A DNA stretch of 42,062 nucleotides from Claveliimonas sp963592205 (GCA_963592205.1 CAVAVU010000078.1:1-42062); one strand, 5' to 3'. Positions 1 to 8,199 are shown, numbered from the stretch's first letter. Program-made: numbers and translations. Notes: generated by a model from the sequence alone, not told the origin.

Positions 1-32
1 GTTCCAAGATCAGTACTCATACTTCCCTTCAT
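1..32 (-). CDS. Asp23/Gls24 family envelope stress protein, N-terminus only
   Basis: Only the first 10 to 11 codons are inside the window, reading MKGSMSTDLG before the edge. A ribosome binding site GGAGG (41-45) sits 8 bases before the ATG. The call rests on this N-terminus, which resembles clostridial Asp23/Gls24 (YloU-type) proteins, and on the well-known neighbourhood of rpmB followed by asp23 in Firmicutes. The family is thought to act at the cell envelope. The rest of the gene lies to the left of the window, so domain content cannot be checked. Confidence 0.6.
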   Translation of the reverse strand, partial: MKGSMSTDLG

Positions 33-157
33 AGTTATATCCTCCAATTCTTATATGAATGTTGTTTTTCATGTTACAAAACATAATTTAACAAATGTAT
101 TATACTCTGTTTCTTTTTTATTTACAACAAGATTTTTCCGCTGCATGACGGCTCACC

Positions 158-171
158 GGCTCGTCGTGACA
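158..171 (+). repeat. 14-bp direct repeat, first copy (second at 257-270)
   Basis: GGCTCGTCGTGACA occurs at 158-171 and again at 257-270 in the same intergenic region. The second copy is the end of the longer dispersed repeat at 191-271. The first copy may therefore be the remnant of another, degraded repeat unit. Confidence 0.7.
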
Positions 172-190
172 GCTTATTGCACATATCCCA

Positions 191-271
191 GAAGTGCCAT
201 ACGGCACATTCCGGGATTGTTCACGGTCGCCAAGGTCTCGAGCAAGCTCGGACTTTGGCTCGTCGTGACAC
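191..271. repeat. Dispersed intergenic repeat, copy 1
   Basis: This element of about 80 bp matches 22673-22751 nearly end to end with scattered substitutions and two 1-base gaps. It holds two inverted repeats: GTGCC/GGCAC near 194-206, and a longer imperfect stem from CCAAGGTC (230-237) to GACTTTGG (251-258) with an inner CGAG/CTCG. The outer pair of the long stem differs between the copies in a compensatory way (C-G here, T-A in copy 2). Read on the minus strand, it lies immediately downstream of the rpmB terminator. No protein-coding potential is evident. Confidence 0.8.
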
Positions 272-304
272 AAAAAAACCTGGATTCCTTTGAATCCAGG
301 TTTT
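272..304 (-). terminator. rpmB intrinsic terminator
   Basis: There is a perfect 13-bp stem, AAAACCTGGATTC (275-287) with GAATCCAGGTTTT (292-304), and a 4-base loop. On the minus strand it is followed by a run of seven Ts (272-278 read as A on plus). It lies 13 bases beyond the rpmB stop codon. Confidence 0.93.
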
Positions 305-317
305 AGTGTTACCATTA

Positions 318-506
318 TTATGCACGCTCAACTTTTCCGGATCTTAAGCAAGAAGTACATACATACATTCTTTCTGTAGCTCCACTCTCAGTCTTTACAC
401 GAACTGACTTTACATTTGATTTCCACATTTTTGGTGTTTTTCTATGTGAGTGACTTACATGATTTCCAAAGTGAGCACCCTTATCACAAATAGCACATTT
501 AGCCAT
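318..506 (-). CDS. rpmB: 50S ribosomal protein L28
   Basis: This 62-residue protein is L28 of the large ribosomal subunit. It begins MAKCAICDKG and carries paired CxxC motifs (C4/C7 and C50/C53), marking the zinc-ribbon (C+) form of L28. The conserved HVSHSHRKT and KSVRV segments of the family are present, and the length is normal. The ATG is preceded by an AGGAGGT ribosome binding site. A clear sigma-A promoter (563-591) lies upstream and a strong terminator (272-304) downstream, so it appears to be transcribed alone. The Asp23 gene that follows is the usual neighbour in Firmicutes. Confidence 0.98.
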   Translation of the reverse strand: MAKCAICDKGAHFGNHVSHSHRKTPKMWKSNVKSVRVKTESGATERMYVCTSCLRSGKVERA

Positions 507-562
507 GACTGCACCTCCTAACGCTCCGATATAGTCTGCTATACAGACTCACAACAATAGTT

Positions 563-591
563 ATTGTATCAGAAGAATATAGCAAATGCAA
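563..591 (-). promoter_or_regulatory. Sigma-A promoter for rpmB
   Basis: On the minus strand, -35 TTGCAT (586-591) and -10 TACAAT (563-568) are separated by 17 bases. This is close to consensus, and transcription would start about 50 bases before the rpmB ATG. Confidence 0.85.
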
Positions 592-635
592 GTATTATTT
601 ATGAATTTCTTATCATTTTATTTTAACGACGATTT

Positions 636-776
636 TTAACCGCAACGATACAATTCATATCCGATCAGAATGCACAGGCAGATGCATAGGATCTGGACAA
701 ATAGATTCGGTAATAACATATTCACGATCATGCCCATCGCCATCCAAAATAATATAAATCCTGTTACTCTTCTCAT
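636..776 (-). CDS. Small hydrophobic membrane protein, unknown function (46 aa)
   Basis: This short open frame encodes 46 residues. It starts MRRVTGFILF, stays hydrophobic almost throughout (roughly residues 6-41, room for one or two membrane helices), and ends with a short polar tail, ELYRCG. An exact GGAGG lies 4 bases before the ATG, somewhat tight. It follows gerW on the same strand after 77 bases and precedes the rpmB promoter. I do not recognise a family. The hydrophobic composition and ribosome binding site favour a real gene, but the small size leaves doubt. A hairpin (784-813) partly overlaps its ribosome binding site. Confidence 0.6.
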   Translation of the reverse strand: MRRVTGFILFWMAMGMIVNMLLPNLFVQILCICLCILIGYELYRCG

Positions 777-783
777 ACTGCCT

Positions 784-813
784 CCGCATATAACCTTATG
801 ATATTATATGCGG
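784..813 (-). promoter_or_regulatory. Hairpin overlapping the ribosome binding site of the small membrane gene
   Basis: CCGCATATAA (784-793) and TTATATGCGG (804-813) form a perfect 10-bp stem with a 10-base loop. The GGAGG ribosome binding site of the next gene is at 781-785, so two of its bases are in the stem. There is no T run, so it looks more like a translational control or mRNA-end structure than a standard terminator for gerW. Confidence 0.5.
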
Positions 814-853
814 CAATACCTGCATGGTTCCACATTGTTCTGATTATCTGATT

Positions 854-1243
854 TTATTCTGATTCATTAAGAATGTCTACGACATCCTCTTCGGTCATTT
901 TCGCCTCACCGCGTGATGCAAAACGGTCTACTACATCCGGCACCATATCCAGGATCTTTGTGATCGTATCCTGATTCTTGATATTGACAAGCTTGGTATT
1001 ACCATTCTGGATTACCAGTACTGCACACGGAGTCATCTTGCCACCAAGACCTCCGCCGCCTTTTTCTTTCTTTTCGCCGCTGAACGAACCGGCTCCCATA
1101 CCAAATGACACATCGATCAACGGAAGAATGATCGTATCGCCAATATGAATCGCATCTCCTACAACGGTCTTGGAAGAAATCACTCCATCCATTCCGCGAA
1201 ACAGTTCTTCCACTGTGCCTTTCAGCTTGTTATTCTCTCCCAT
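854..1243 (-). CDS. gerW: GerW family sporulation/germination protein (YtfJ)
   Basis: This 129-residue protein matches the GerW (YtfJ) family, required for normal spore germination in Bacillus. Family features visible are the N-terminal region on sporulation-factor targeting, the segment VGDAIHIGDTIILPLIDVSFG (residues about 28-48), the glycine-rich stretch SGEKKEKGGGGLGGKM and the following PCAVLVIQNG. The length is normal. AGGAGG precedes the ATG by about 10 bases. It follows the DUF2953 membrane protein by 18 bases, the same pairing as ytfI-ytfJ in Bacillus. Its presence is good evidence that the organism belongs to a spore-forming lineage. Confidence 0.93.
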   Translation of the reverse strand: MGENNKLKGTVEELFRGMDGVISSKTVVGDAIHIGDTIILPLIDVSFGMGAGSFSGEKKEKGGGGLGGKMTPCAVLVIQNGNTKLVNIKNQDTITKILDMVPDVVDRFASRGEAKMTEEDVVDILNESE

Positions 1244-1261
1244 AACTGCAAACCTCCTGCT

Positions 1262-2305
1262 TTATAATTTAAAATTTCTAATATCCTTAAATGATCTGCG
1301 CACTGCTTTGCTCAGAATCAGACGTACCGCCGTCACTACCGGAGTTACCACACGCAGCTTCCCACGTATGATCAGATCGCCACTCAATGTACAATGCTCA
1401 AAATCGGGCGTAATCTCCGTATGTTCTCCGATCCACGGATAGATCATACTGATCCACGCCAGCAGCTTACCTGTCCATGAAGGATCCTCAAATCCGAATG
1501 TAATACTGCCCTGTATCCTCTTTGGCATAAGCTTTCTGAGCAGACGAAATGCTTCGTTTTTCAACTTAAAAAATGCATTCTTATGTGTCTCATCCGTGAG
1601 AAAATCTCTGATCTTATCTTTCTTTTCTGTGATTTCATTTATTTTATCACAGAATTTATCGTATGTACATTTTATCTTCTCCGTAATCTGCTCAATCTTT
1701 GAACCTGCATCCGGATTGTCTTTTCGATCTTCCTTTTTGCCGCGCTTCTTCTCAGTGCTCTCTTTGTGAACCTTTGCAGGCTGGTCAGATTTCTTTTCAG
1801 TTCGTTCAGATATCCTGGATTCTGCCGGAATCTTCTCTCGATCCGGTACAGGCACCCTCTCCAGCGCTTCCACTGTCCCAGTCTTCTCAGGCTTTTCTTT
1901 AACCGTTTCATCTGTAGTTCTATCCGTCTCGTCATCCCACTTCTCCTCTCCAGCTGTTTCCTGACTTTTCTGCATCACTATCTGTTCATCCGGTTCCGGC
2001 TTTGTATCCGGTTGAGCCTTTTCTTTATTCTCAGCCGGTTCACTGTCTCCCATCTTCTTCCATGCAATCCGCACATATAGATTGGTTTTCCCGTTCTCCA
2101 GTGAAAATACGCCTCGTATCAGTCCAAACAACCAGCTTACTTTCGCATGAACCGTCAGTTCTCTGGCACTTCCATTTCCATGCAGATCTGCCTTATAACA
2201 GACCGGCACAAAAAGTACAATACAGATCAGCAACAGAACCAGTCCCAATATCACTGCAAGTATAATTCCTATTATTTTTAATATCAGAAAAAGAATATGT
2301 AGCAT
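1262..2305 (-). CDS. DUF2953 domain-containing membrane protein (YtfI-like)
   Basis: The protein has about 347 residues with one strong N-terminal membrane segment (about residues 3-32), then a conserved stretch with the DUF2953 look (KADLHGNGSARELTVHAKVS) and a C-terminal conserved part around GSITFGFEDPSWTGKLLAW. Between them lies a long, highly charged linker (about residues 88-205) rich in Lys, Glu, Asp and Pro. I chose the ATG at 2305, one base after the upstream stop codon, over a TTG at 2332 that would overlap the upstream gene. The gerW neighbour supports the YtfI assignment. Its biochemical role is unknown. Confidence 0.85.
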   Translation of the reverse strand: MLHILFLILKIIGIILAVILGLVLLLICIVLFVPVCYKADLHGNGSARELTVHAKVSWLFGLIRGVFSLENGKTNLYVRIAWKKMGDSEPAENKEKAQPDTKPEPDEQIVMQKSQETAGEEKWDDETDRTTDETVKEKPEKTGTVEALERVPVPDREKIPAESRISERTEKKSDQPAKVHKESTEKKRGKKEDRKDNPDAGSKIEQITEKIKCTYDKFCDKINEITEKKDKIRDFLTDETHKNAFFKLKNEAFRLLRKLMPKRIQGSITFGFEDPSWTGKLLAWISMIYPWIGEHTEITPDFEHCTLSGDLIIRGKLRVVTPVVTAVRLILSKAVRRSFKDIRNFKL

Positions 2306-2306
2306 A

Positions 2307-2630
2307 TCAATCTTCCTGTTCCTTTGCCTCAATATAATCTCTCAGCTTCAGATCTCCGGTCGCATCATACACTTCCCGGCTGATCTTCTCTACCAGTTCC
2401 ACTGCTTCGTCAAAACCTTTTGCAATTCCCACTACCAGCCGATCCTCTCGCGGATAGCCCGGCTGTAGCAGATACATTGCATTCACAATCTCTAACTGAT
2501 TATGATCGCATTCCGGCAGCAGGATCACATGCAGATCCGGTTGGATCTTCTTCCGTTCCAGTCTTGCGATTACTTTGTCTTTCTTTTTTTTAAGTCCTTC
2601 TGAGACATACAAATTGCTATAATATTTCAC
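2307..2630 (-). CDS. Conserved hypothetical protein (107 aa)
   Basis: This short soluble protein begins with GTG; the ribosome binding site GAGGTG is 5 bases upstream. It opens MKYYSNLYVSEGL, continues with a basic segment (KKKKDKVIARLERKK) and a hydrophobic core that includes HVILLPECDHNQLEIVNA, and ends acidic. No signal peptide or membrane segment is visible. It lies 12 bases after the PBP stop codon and 1 base before the DUF2953 start, so it is almost certainly cotranscribed with them. I do not recognise a named family; the position suggests a link to cell-envelope or growth functions, but that is inference. Confidence 0.8.
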   Translation of the reverse strand: MKYYSNLYVSEGLKKKKDKVIARLERKKIQPDLHVILLPECDHNQLEIVNAMYLLQPGYPREDRLVVGIAKGFDEAVELVEKISREVYDATGDLKLRDYIEAKEQED

Positions 2631-2642
2631 AGACGCACCTCT

Positions 2643-4082
2643 TTAATAGTAATAACTGTCAAATATTGATTTGGCTACATTTACCGCCTTTGTATTGCCA
2701 TCTGACTGCTCTACGATCACGCTGACAACCAGTTCCGGATTATCTACATTGCTGAATCCGACAAACCAGGAATGATTCTGGCTGGATGAATCCATACTAT
2801 ATTCTGCCGTACCTGTTTTACCTGCCACAGTATAAGACTGTCCGCTCAGCACTGAACCGGTTCCGTAGCTGACTACACCTTCCATATATGTCTTAAGCTG
2901 AGAAGCCTCTGCCGATGTCATCAGGTCCTTATACTTTTCCGGTGTTGTCTCGGTAATGATTGTTCCTGTATAATTCGTCACCGAATCCACCAGATACGGA
3001 CGCATCAGTGTTCCGCCGTTAGCAATCGCGGATGTGATCAGTGCCATCTGATAAGGACTCACCTGTGTCTTACCCTGTCCCATCGCAGTCATCATCTTCT
3101 CTGCAGTAGAATCATTTTCCGTCAACTGGAATTCACTCTTGCCAGATGCAAAATCTCCCGGAAGCTTGGAGCCGATCAGCAGATCCTTAGCAGTCTCCTG
3201 ATATTTGGTCACATCCAGGCTCATACCGATATTACAGAATGAAGAGTTACAGGAATTCGCAAATGATGATGCCAGATCTTCCGCACCATGCACTGCATTG
3301 TTTGCACACGGAATTGTTGTATCCCCATAAGTGATCGAACCGGTACAGTTGTAGCTATAGGAATTATAATCATCCGGGTGTTCCCGCATATATTCCAGTG
3401 TTGTTACGATCTTAAATGTAGATCCCGGTGCATACAGTCCCTGCGTTGCACGGTTCAGCAGCACACTGTTCTCATCAGAATTCAACGCATCCCAGTTCGC
3501 TTCCACTGTATTCGGATCAAATGACGGCTTCGATACCATGGCAAGCACCTTTCCGGTACTTGGCTCCATGATCACAACCGCCCCCTTATTATCACCCAGC
3601 GCATTATATGCCGCACTCTGCAGATCTGCATCCAGCGTAGTTACTACGTTATCACCAATATTCTTCTGATCCTGAAATTCCTTGACTAATTTCTCCAGAA
3701 TAAATGCATCCGATGTCAGCAGATTAAAATTCTGCGTAGATTCCAGTCCGGATTTGCCCTGGGATGAATAACCTACTACATGCGCAAATATCTCGCCGTA
3801 CGGATAATACCGATATTCACTGCCATCCTCGGCTGTATCCGTCTCCGCTAATACATTACCGCTTTTATCCAGAATCTTGCCCCGCACCACGCGGTCAGCC
3901 ATAGAATCCAGACGTGGATTGTACGGACTGCTGATAATATCTTTGCTCTTGACTACAGTAAAATATCCGATATATCCCATCATAACCAGAAACAGGGCTA
4001 CAAATACATACGTGACCCTAGCGAACTCTTTGTTGCGGGCGCGCTTTTTCTTTTCCAGGCGCTTGTCTTCTTTTTTTGCCAT
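2643..4082 (-). CDS. Class B penicillin-binding protein (peptidoglycan transpeptidase)
   Basis: The enzyme crosslinks peptidoglycan outside the membrane. From the ATG at 4082 (479 aa) it has a basic cytoplasmic tail, one membrane helix (about residues 24-43) and a transpeptidase domain with SxxK (S221-TF-K224, in APGSTFK), SxN (SCN, 277-279) and KTG (422-424, in AGKTGTAEY). The catalytic set is complete. The pre-domain is short, as in PbpA/FtsI-like enzymes that pair with a SEDS protein, and the SEDS gene is directly upstream. The start is uncertain: a TTG at 4193 would give 516 aa and a 176-base overlap with the SEDS gene, while the ATG gives 65 bases with GGAAAG upstream. Either way the two genes overlap out of frame in Lys/Arg-rich sequence. 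Confidence 0.93.
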   Translation of the reverse strand: MAKKEDKRLEKKKRARNKEFARVTYVFVALFLVMMGYIGYFTVVKSKDIISSPYNPRLDSMADRVVRGKILDKSGNVLAETDTAEDGSEYRYYPYGEIFAHVVGYSSQGKSGLESTQNFNLLTSDAFILEKLVKEFQDQKNIGDNVVTTLDADLQSAAYNALGDNKGAVVIMEPSTGKVLAMVSKPSFDPNTVEANWDALNSDENSVLLNRATQGLYAPGSTFKIVTTLEYMREHPDDYNSYSYNCTGSITYGDTTIPCANNAVHGAEDLASSFANSCNSSFCNIGMSLDVTKYQETAKDLLIGSKLPGDFASGKSEFQLTENDSTAEKMMTAMGQGKTQVSPYQMALITSAIANGGTLMRPYLVDSVTNYTGTIITETTPEKYKDLMTSAEASQLKTYMEGVVSYGTGSVLSGQSYTVAGKTGTAEYSMDSSSQNHSWFVGFSNVDNPELVVSVIVEQSDGNTKAVNVAKSIFDSYYY

Positions 4083-5502
4083 CCGGCGTTCTTTCCGGCT
4101 TAACTGCTTTCTTTCTTGCTTCCTGCGCTCTCTGTTTTCTGCTTCTTTCAGCTCGTAGCTGTCGTATTTGCTGTTCCTTCTTCTTTCTTTCAATGATCTC
4201 TTCCTCGTCTTCTCTCAGGATGTAGAGCCCCTGAATTATTGCAAACATGATTAAAGTACTTAAAAGGGAACTGCCTCCGTAGCTGACTAGCGGAAGCGTA
4301 ACTCCTGTAGACGGAATAAACTTGGTCACTCCGCCGATTGTCAGAAATACCTGGAAAATGTAACAGGTTCCCAGTCCCAGTGCAACCAGCTTATAAAACT
4401 GATTGCGAAGCTGCATGGCAATGTTAAGAAACATGATATAGCAGCTCAGGCAGATCAGGATCAGACACATAGCAAATACAATTCCCAGTTCCTCCGCAAT
4501 CGCAGAGAAAATAAAGTCTTCTGCCGCTACCGGAATCTTATCCGGCTGTCCCTGGCAAAGTCCCATGCCAAGCCATCCACCTGTTCCGATTGCAAATAAT
4601 GACTGCGCGAGCTGATAACCGCCGCTGTCATATACCGCAAACGGATCTTTCCATGCGATAACTCTGGTACGTACGTGACTGAACAAATAATACGCCACTA
4701 CCGACGCCGCACTTCCGGCACCAAGTCCTGCCAGTATATATAACGGCTGCCTGGTCGCCACATACAGCATAACCAGGTATACTACAAAAATAATAAGTGC
4801 TGCTCCCAGGTCTTTGGAAACCACCAGTATCAATACATGAAATGCAGCAATTGCTGTCGTGATCACAATATCTTTAAATTCTCTGGATACCTTCAGGCTC
4901 GCAGCCACATAGAATACAAATACAATTTTCACCAACTCCGATGGCTGGATATTAATTCCTGCGATCGTAAATCCAAGCTTGGCACCATAAGACACCTGAC
5001 CAACAACCGCTACAACGCCCAGCGAGATCAGACCGATGATCGCATAGATTCTTCTCCACTCTGATAAAAACTTACACTTGCGGATAATGATCGGAATCAC
5101 CAGACTCAATGCGATCGCACAGGCAGCGATCACAAACTGCTTTATTGCCTTGCTGTAAGACAGTCTGGTCTGCATGATCAGACCGATACACAGCAACATA
5201 CACATATTATTCACTACAAGCCTTGATACTCTCGGATAAATATGTGTATACAACAATATCGTTGCCAGGAAAAGTGCCATCTGCGCCAGATACAATCCCA
5301 GTATCTTAATGTCATCCATTTCCAGATACAGCACCATAAACGCAATGATCTGCAGCATAAACATCAATGTATTCTGCCGCTTCAACATACGCTGCTTTTT
5401 TTCGGCATCCTGATATCCAAAGATGCGGAAACACAAATAGGTATACATGATAATGATCGTGATGATCAGATATTTTGAAAGCTCAACTATGATATTAACC
5501 AT
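4018..5502 (-). CDS. FtsW/RodA/SpoVE family peptidoglycan glycosyltransferase (SEDS)
   Basis: This 494-residue polytopic protein belongs to the SEDS family, which polymerises lipid II glycan strands together with a class B PBP. About ten hydrophobic segments are visible. Family motifs include the loop with QPSELVKI (residues about 186-194), the region AAEDFIFSAIAEELG in the large extracellular loop, and FIPSTGVTLPLVSYGGSS near the end. The C-terminus carries an unusual tail of about 65 residues, very rich in Arg, Lys and Gln, which overlaps the next gene. The ATG has AGGTGG just upstream and follows the U32 gene by 7 bases. Whether it serves division, elongation or sporulation cannot be told from sequence. 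Confidence 0.95.
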   Translation of the reverse strand: MVNIIVELSKYLIITIIIMYTYLCFRIFGYQDAEKKQRMLKRQNTLMFMLQIIAFMVLYLEMDDIKILGLYLAQMALFLATILLYTHIYPRVSRLVVNNMCMLLCIGLIMQTRLSYSKAIKQFVIAACAIALSLVIPIIIRKCKFLSEWRRIYAIIGLISLGVVAVVGQVSYGAKLGFTIAGINIQPSELVKIVFVFYVAASLKVSREFKDIVITTAIAAFHVLILVVSKDLGAALIIFVVYLVMLYVATRQPLYILAGLGAGSAASVVAYYLFSHVRTRVIAWKDPFAVYDSGGYQLAQSLFAIGTGGWLGMGLCQGQPDKIPVAAEDFIFSAIAEELGIVFAMCLILICLSCYIMFLNIAMQLRNQFYKLVALGLGTCYIFQVFLTIGGVTKFIPSTGVTLPLVSYGGSSLLSTLIMFAIIQGLYILREDEEEIIERKKKEQQIRQLRAERSRKQRAQEARKKAVKPERTPDGKKRRQAPGKEKARPQQRVR

Positions 5503-5509
5503 TTTCCAC

Positions 5510-7681
5510 CTACTTTACTCCTCGTTTAAAATGTCCTCTCGTATAATCCATCTTCGGGACCGGACATTCTGTATTCTCTATATAGATACTTCTGAACATA
5601 TGAAGTATCTTCTTCATATTCTCTCCGCTTTCCATCGTAAATGACAGCCGCAACGCATGCGGATTAATACGCATAATCTTTATCTGCTGATCTGCAAGCA
5701 TTAACGGAGATGTATTATACATTACATTATAACAGTATCTGCAGATATTTTTAACCGTCATATTCTTCTTTTGTCTATCTGTCAGCACTAATTCTCCCGG
5801 TTTTCCGGTACAACCTGAAGTATTCTTACGCACGCATCCCGCAGATACCATGACCGGAAGATATCCATATACCACAAGTTCCATGTCCTGTATGCCAAGT
5901 TCTTCCAGTTCCCAGCTGTTTAATTCCACTGGCGCTGTTCCAGCTTTGAGATCAAACTGACACCAGAAATTCTTAGCCATATGATTCCACTGATACACGC
6001 TACTGTCCGTAACAACCGGATAATCCGCATTCTTTTCACGTACAAGAAGCAGACTTTCCAGATTCCGTACCAATACTCCGTCAAACTTCTCCAGCAATTC
6101 AGGCAGATGCTTTTTATAATATGCCTTTGCCTCTTCTCTGTAAATACGCGCCATCGCAAAATATACATCCGCTCCGCTCTCATGGGCAGTCTGTACCGCT
6201 TTATTCAGGCGTTCCGGATTCCTGCCGTCCCACAGCGTATCTTCAGCATAAATACGTGTAACTCCGCCAAATCCCGCCGCCGTCTCAAGCTGCTCTAGCG
6301 TCTCAACAGACACGGTAAGCTCCGGCACCTCTCCGGCGGATGTATCTGTTGTATCTCTTGCTATGGCATCCGCCATATCTTTTTTTGTGTCAAAACTTAT
6401 ATCTAATCGCTCCGGTTCTTTCCTTTTTCCTGATTCCAGAAGCTTTTCTTCCAGCATACCAAGAGCCTGTCGGCGAAGTTCATTCAACGCCTGCACCGGA
6501 AGAAAGATATCATCATCCATTTGAATATCCAGCTGCTCAAACACAAATGGCGTATTACCGGTCTTCTGCATCTGCTTTTCCAGTCGTTCCCTGCTCATCG
6601 GAACCTTTTCTGCATGTTGAACCTCTGCACTTGTCATACATACTTCCGTACCGCCACAACGAACTGTAAATTCCGCTGCTTCGCCGCATCGTGCCTTTAA
6701 TACACCGGTAATTTGCTCCTGACAGACTGCATTCGGTGCGTCCTCCGTCTGCATCTCCGCTTTTGGGCGTTCCAGCGATATCATATCCTTTCCGTTATGG
6801 ACATAATAATAACCATTACAATATCCCCGTCTCTGATAAGCCTGCATCAGACGGTTCATATCTTCTTTTTTTACATGATATTTTTCTCTGCCTTTTTCCA
6901 GATACTCATCTCTGTATCTGCGGTACGCGTCCGTTACTGCCGCTACATAGGCAGGCTGTTTCATCCGTCCCTCAATCTTAAATGAATCAATGCCATGTTC
7001 GATCAGATCCGGAATATGCTCAATCGTACACAGGTCCTTGAGGCTCAAAATGTCCACAGGCTTCTTTCCATTTACCCGGTATGGCAGTCTGCATGGCTGT
7101 GCACACTGTCCGCGGTTGCCGCTTCGTCCTCCGATCAGGCTGCTGAGCAGACACTGTCCGGAATAACAATAGCATAACGCTCCATGTACGAAACATTCTA
7201 TCTCAAGATTTGTTCTGTCACGGATATCCTTAATCTCAGGAAGCGAAAGCTCCCTTGCAGGAACCACGCGCACAACGCCCTGCTTCTCCAGCCACTCCGC
7301 GGAGATTGCATTGGTAACCGTCATCTGCGTACTTGCATGAATATCCATCTCTGGAAACTGACGGCGAATATATTCCATCACACCCATATCCTGTACGATC
7401 ACTGCATCCAGTCCCTGTCTGTAATATGGAAGGAGATATCCGTATAACTGATCAAATTCTCGCTCCTTGACCAGCGTGTTGACCGTCAGATATATCTTTC
7501 GTCCGTGAAGATGCGCATAATCAATTGCCGAGCATAATTCTTCCTGTGTAAAGTTTTTTGCAAAGGCACGGGCGCCAAACTGCTCCCCGCCAAGATATAT
7601 CGCATCCGCTCCGGCTGATACAGCTGCTTTCAGTGTATCAAAATCTCCTGCCGGCGCAAGAATCTCTGCCATTCGTTCCAT
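5510..7681 (-). CDS. U32 family peptidase-like protein with C-terminal DUF3656-type region (RlhA-like)
   Basis: The 723-residue protein starts with the U32 core: MAEILAPAGD, then DAIYLGGEQFGARAFAKNF, and the signature ECFVHGALCYCYSGQCLLSS around residues 162-181. Cysteines C170, C177, C193 and C218 fit the iron-sulfur site proposed for RlhA/TrhP-type members. The best-studied relatives hydroxylate cytidine in 23S rRNA or modify tRNA rather than act as proteases, and long members with a DUF3656-like middle, as here, resemble RlhA. Which RNA it modifies, if any, cannot be told. The ATG at 7681 has GGAGATCAG immediately upstream. It lies between the zapA terminator and the SEDS gene. Confidence 0.9.
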   Translation of the reverse strand: MERMAEILAPAGDFDTLKAAVSAGADAIYLGGEQFGARAFAKNFTQEELCSAIDYAHLHGRKIYLTVNTLVKEREFDQLYGYLLPYYRQGLDAVIVQDMGVMEYIRRQFPEMDIHASTQMTVTNAISAEWLEKQGVVRVVPARELSLPEIKDIRDRTNLEIECFVHGALCYCYSGQCLLSSLIGGRSGNRGQCAQPCRLPYRVNGKKPVDILSLKDLCTIEHIPDLIEHGIDSFKIEGRMKQPAYVAAVTDAYRRYRDEYLEKGREKYHVKKEDMNRLMQAYQRRGYCNGYYYVHNGKDMISLERPKAEMQTEDAPNAVCQEQITGVLKARCGEAAEFTVRCGGTEVCMTSAEVQHAEKVPMSRERLEKQMQKTGNTPFVFEQLDIQMDDDIFLPVQALNELRRQALGMLEEKLLESGKRKEPERLDISFDTKKDMADAIARDTTDTSAGEVPELTVSVETLEQLETAAGFGGVTRIYAEDTLWDGRNPERLNKAVQTAHESGADVYFAMARIYREEAKAYYKKHLPELLEKFDGVLVRNLESLLLVREKNADYPVVTDSSVYQWNHMAKNFWCQFDLKAGTAPVELNSWELEELGIQDMELVVYGYLPVMVSAGCVRKNTSGCTGKPGELVLTDRQKKNMTVKNICRYCYNVMYNTSPLMLADQQIKIMRINPHALRLSFTMESGENMKKILHMFRSIYIENTECPVPKMDYTRGHFKRGVK

Positions 7682-7756
7682 CTGATCTCCTTAAAACTCT
7701 TATCAATCATCCATCTGAATTCACATTGTATGATTGCAATTATATAAATCTGCTAT

Positions 7757-7790
7757 ATAAAACAGAAAGGCTGTCATATGACAGCCTATT
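7757..7790 (-). terminator. zapA intrinsic terminator
   Basis: The perfect palindrome AGGCTGTCATATGACAGCCT (7768-7787) overlaps the zapA stop codon. On the minus strand it is followed by TTTCTGTTTTATA, a T-rich tract. Confidence 0.8.
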
Positions 7791-8199
7791 TACTCTTTTT
7801 ATTCTTCATCTCAGTTTCCAACTGCACAATCTTCATCTGCAATGCCTTATTCTCTTCTTTCAGCTTGTCCAGCGCTTTGTCTGCATTCTCCAGCTTAATC
7901 TGTACTGAGATTAGTTCATGCTTGAGATCATACATTTCTTTGTCTTTTGCTTCGATATCACTTTCTAATGTACCGCCCTGCTTCTTAGCCTTGAAATAAT
8001 CATCGGCAATATTCAGCGCAAGAAGAATACTTCTCGTCTCTGCACTCTGCTTTCTGTAGCCCTCACTGCTGGAGCACTCTTCTAATTTATGATTCAGATA
8101 TGTAGACACTCTCTGCAGATATTCTTCACTCTCAAATCCGCTCAGAGTAAATACCTTTCCACCAATTAATACTTCTGTAAAATTCTTTGATGATGCCAT
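7786..8199 (-). CDS. zapA: Cell division protein ZapA
   Basis: This 137-residue protein matches ZapA, which binds FtsZ and promotes bundling of Z-ring filaments. The N-terminal globular part contains TEVLIGGKVFTLSGFESEEYLQRVSTYLN (in two parts), and ALNIADDYFKAKK leads into a long C-terminal coiled coil (about residues 75-135) rich in Lys, Glu and Leu. The ATG at 8199 is preceded by GGAGG with 5 bases spacing; an upstream in-frame start at 8214 lacks a good ribosome binding site. It has its own promoter (8247-8275) and ends in a terminator overlapping the stop codon. In Firmicutes zapA is often next to U32 genes, as here. Confidence 0.93.
   Translation of the reverse strand: MASSKNFTEVLIGGKVFTLSGFESEEYLQRVSTYLNHKLEECSSSEGYRKQSAETRSILLALNIADDYFKAKKQGGTLESDIEAKDKEMYDLKHELISVQIKLENADKALDKLKEENKALQMKIVQLETEMKNKKSK

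Noticed and set aside
191..271. A CRISPR repeat or tRNA gene
   Set aside because: There are only two distant copies without spacers, and no tRNA cloverleaf or CCA end.
784..813. A riboswitch before the small membrane gene
   Set aside because: There is only a single hairpin and no aptamer-like conserved core.
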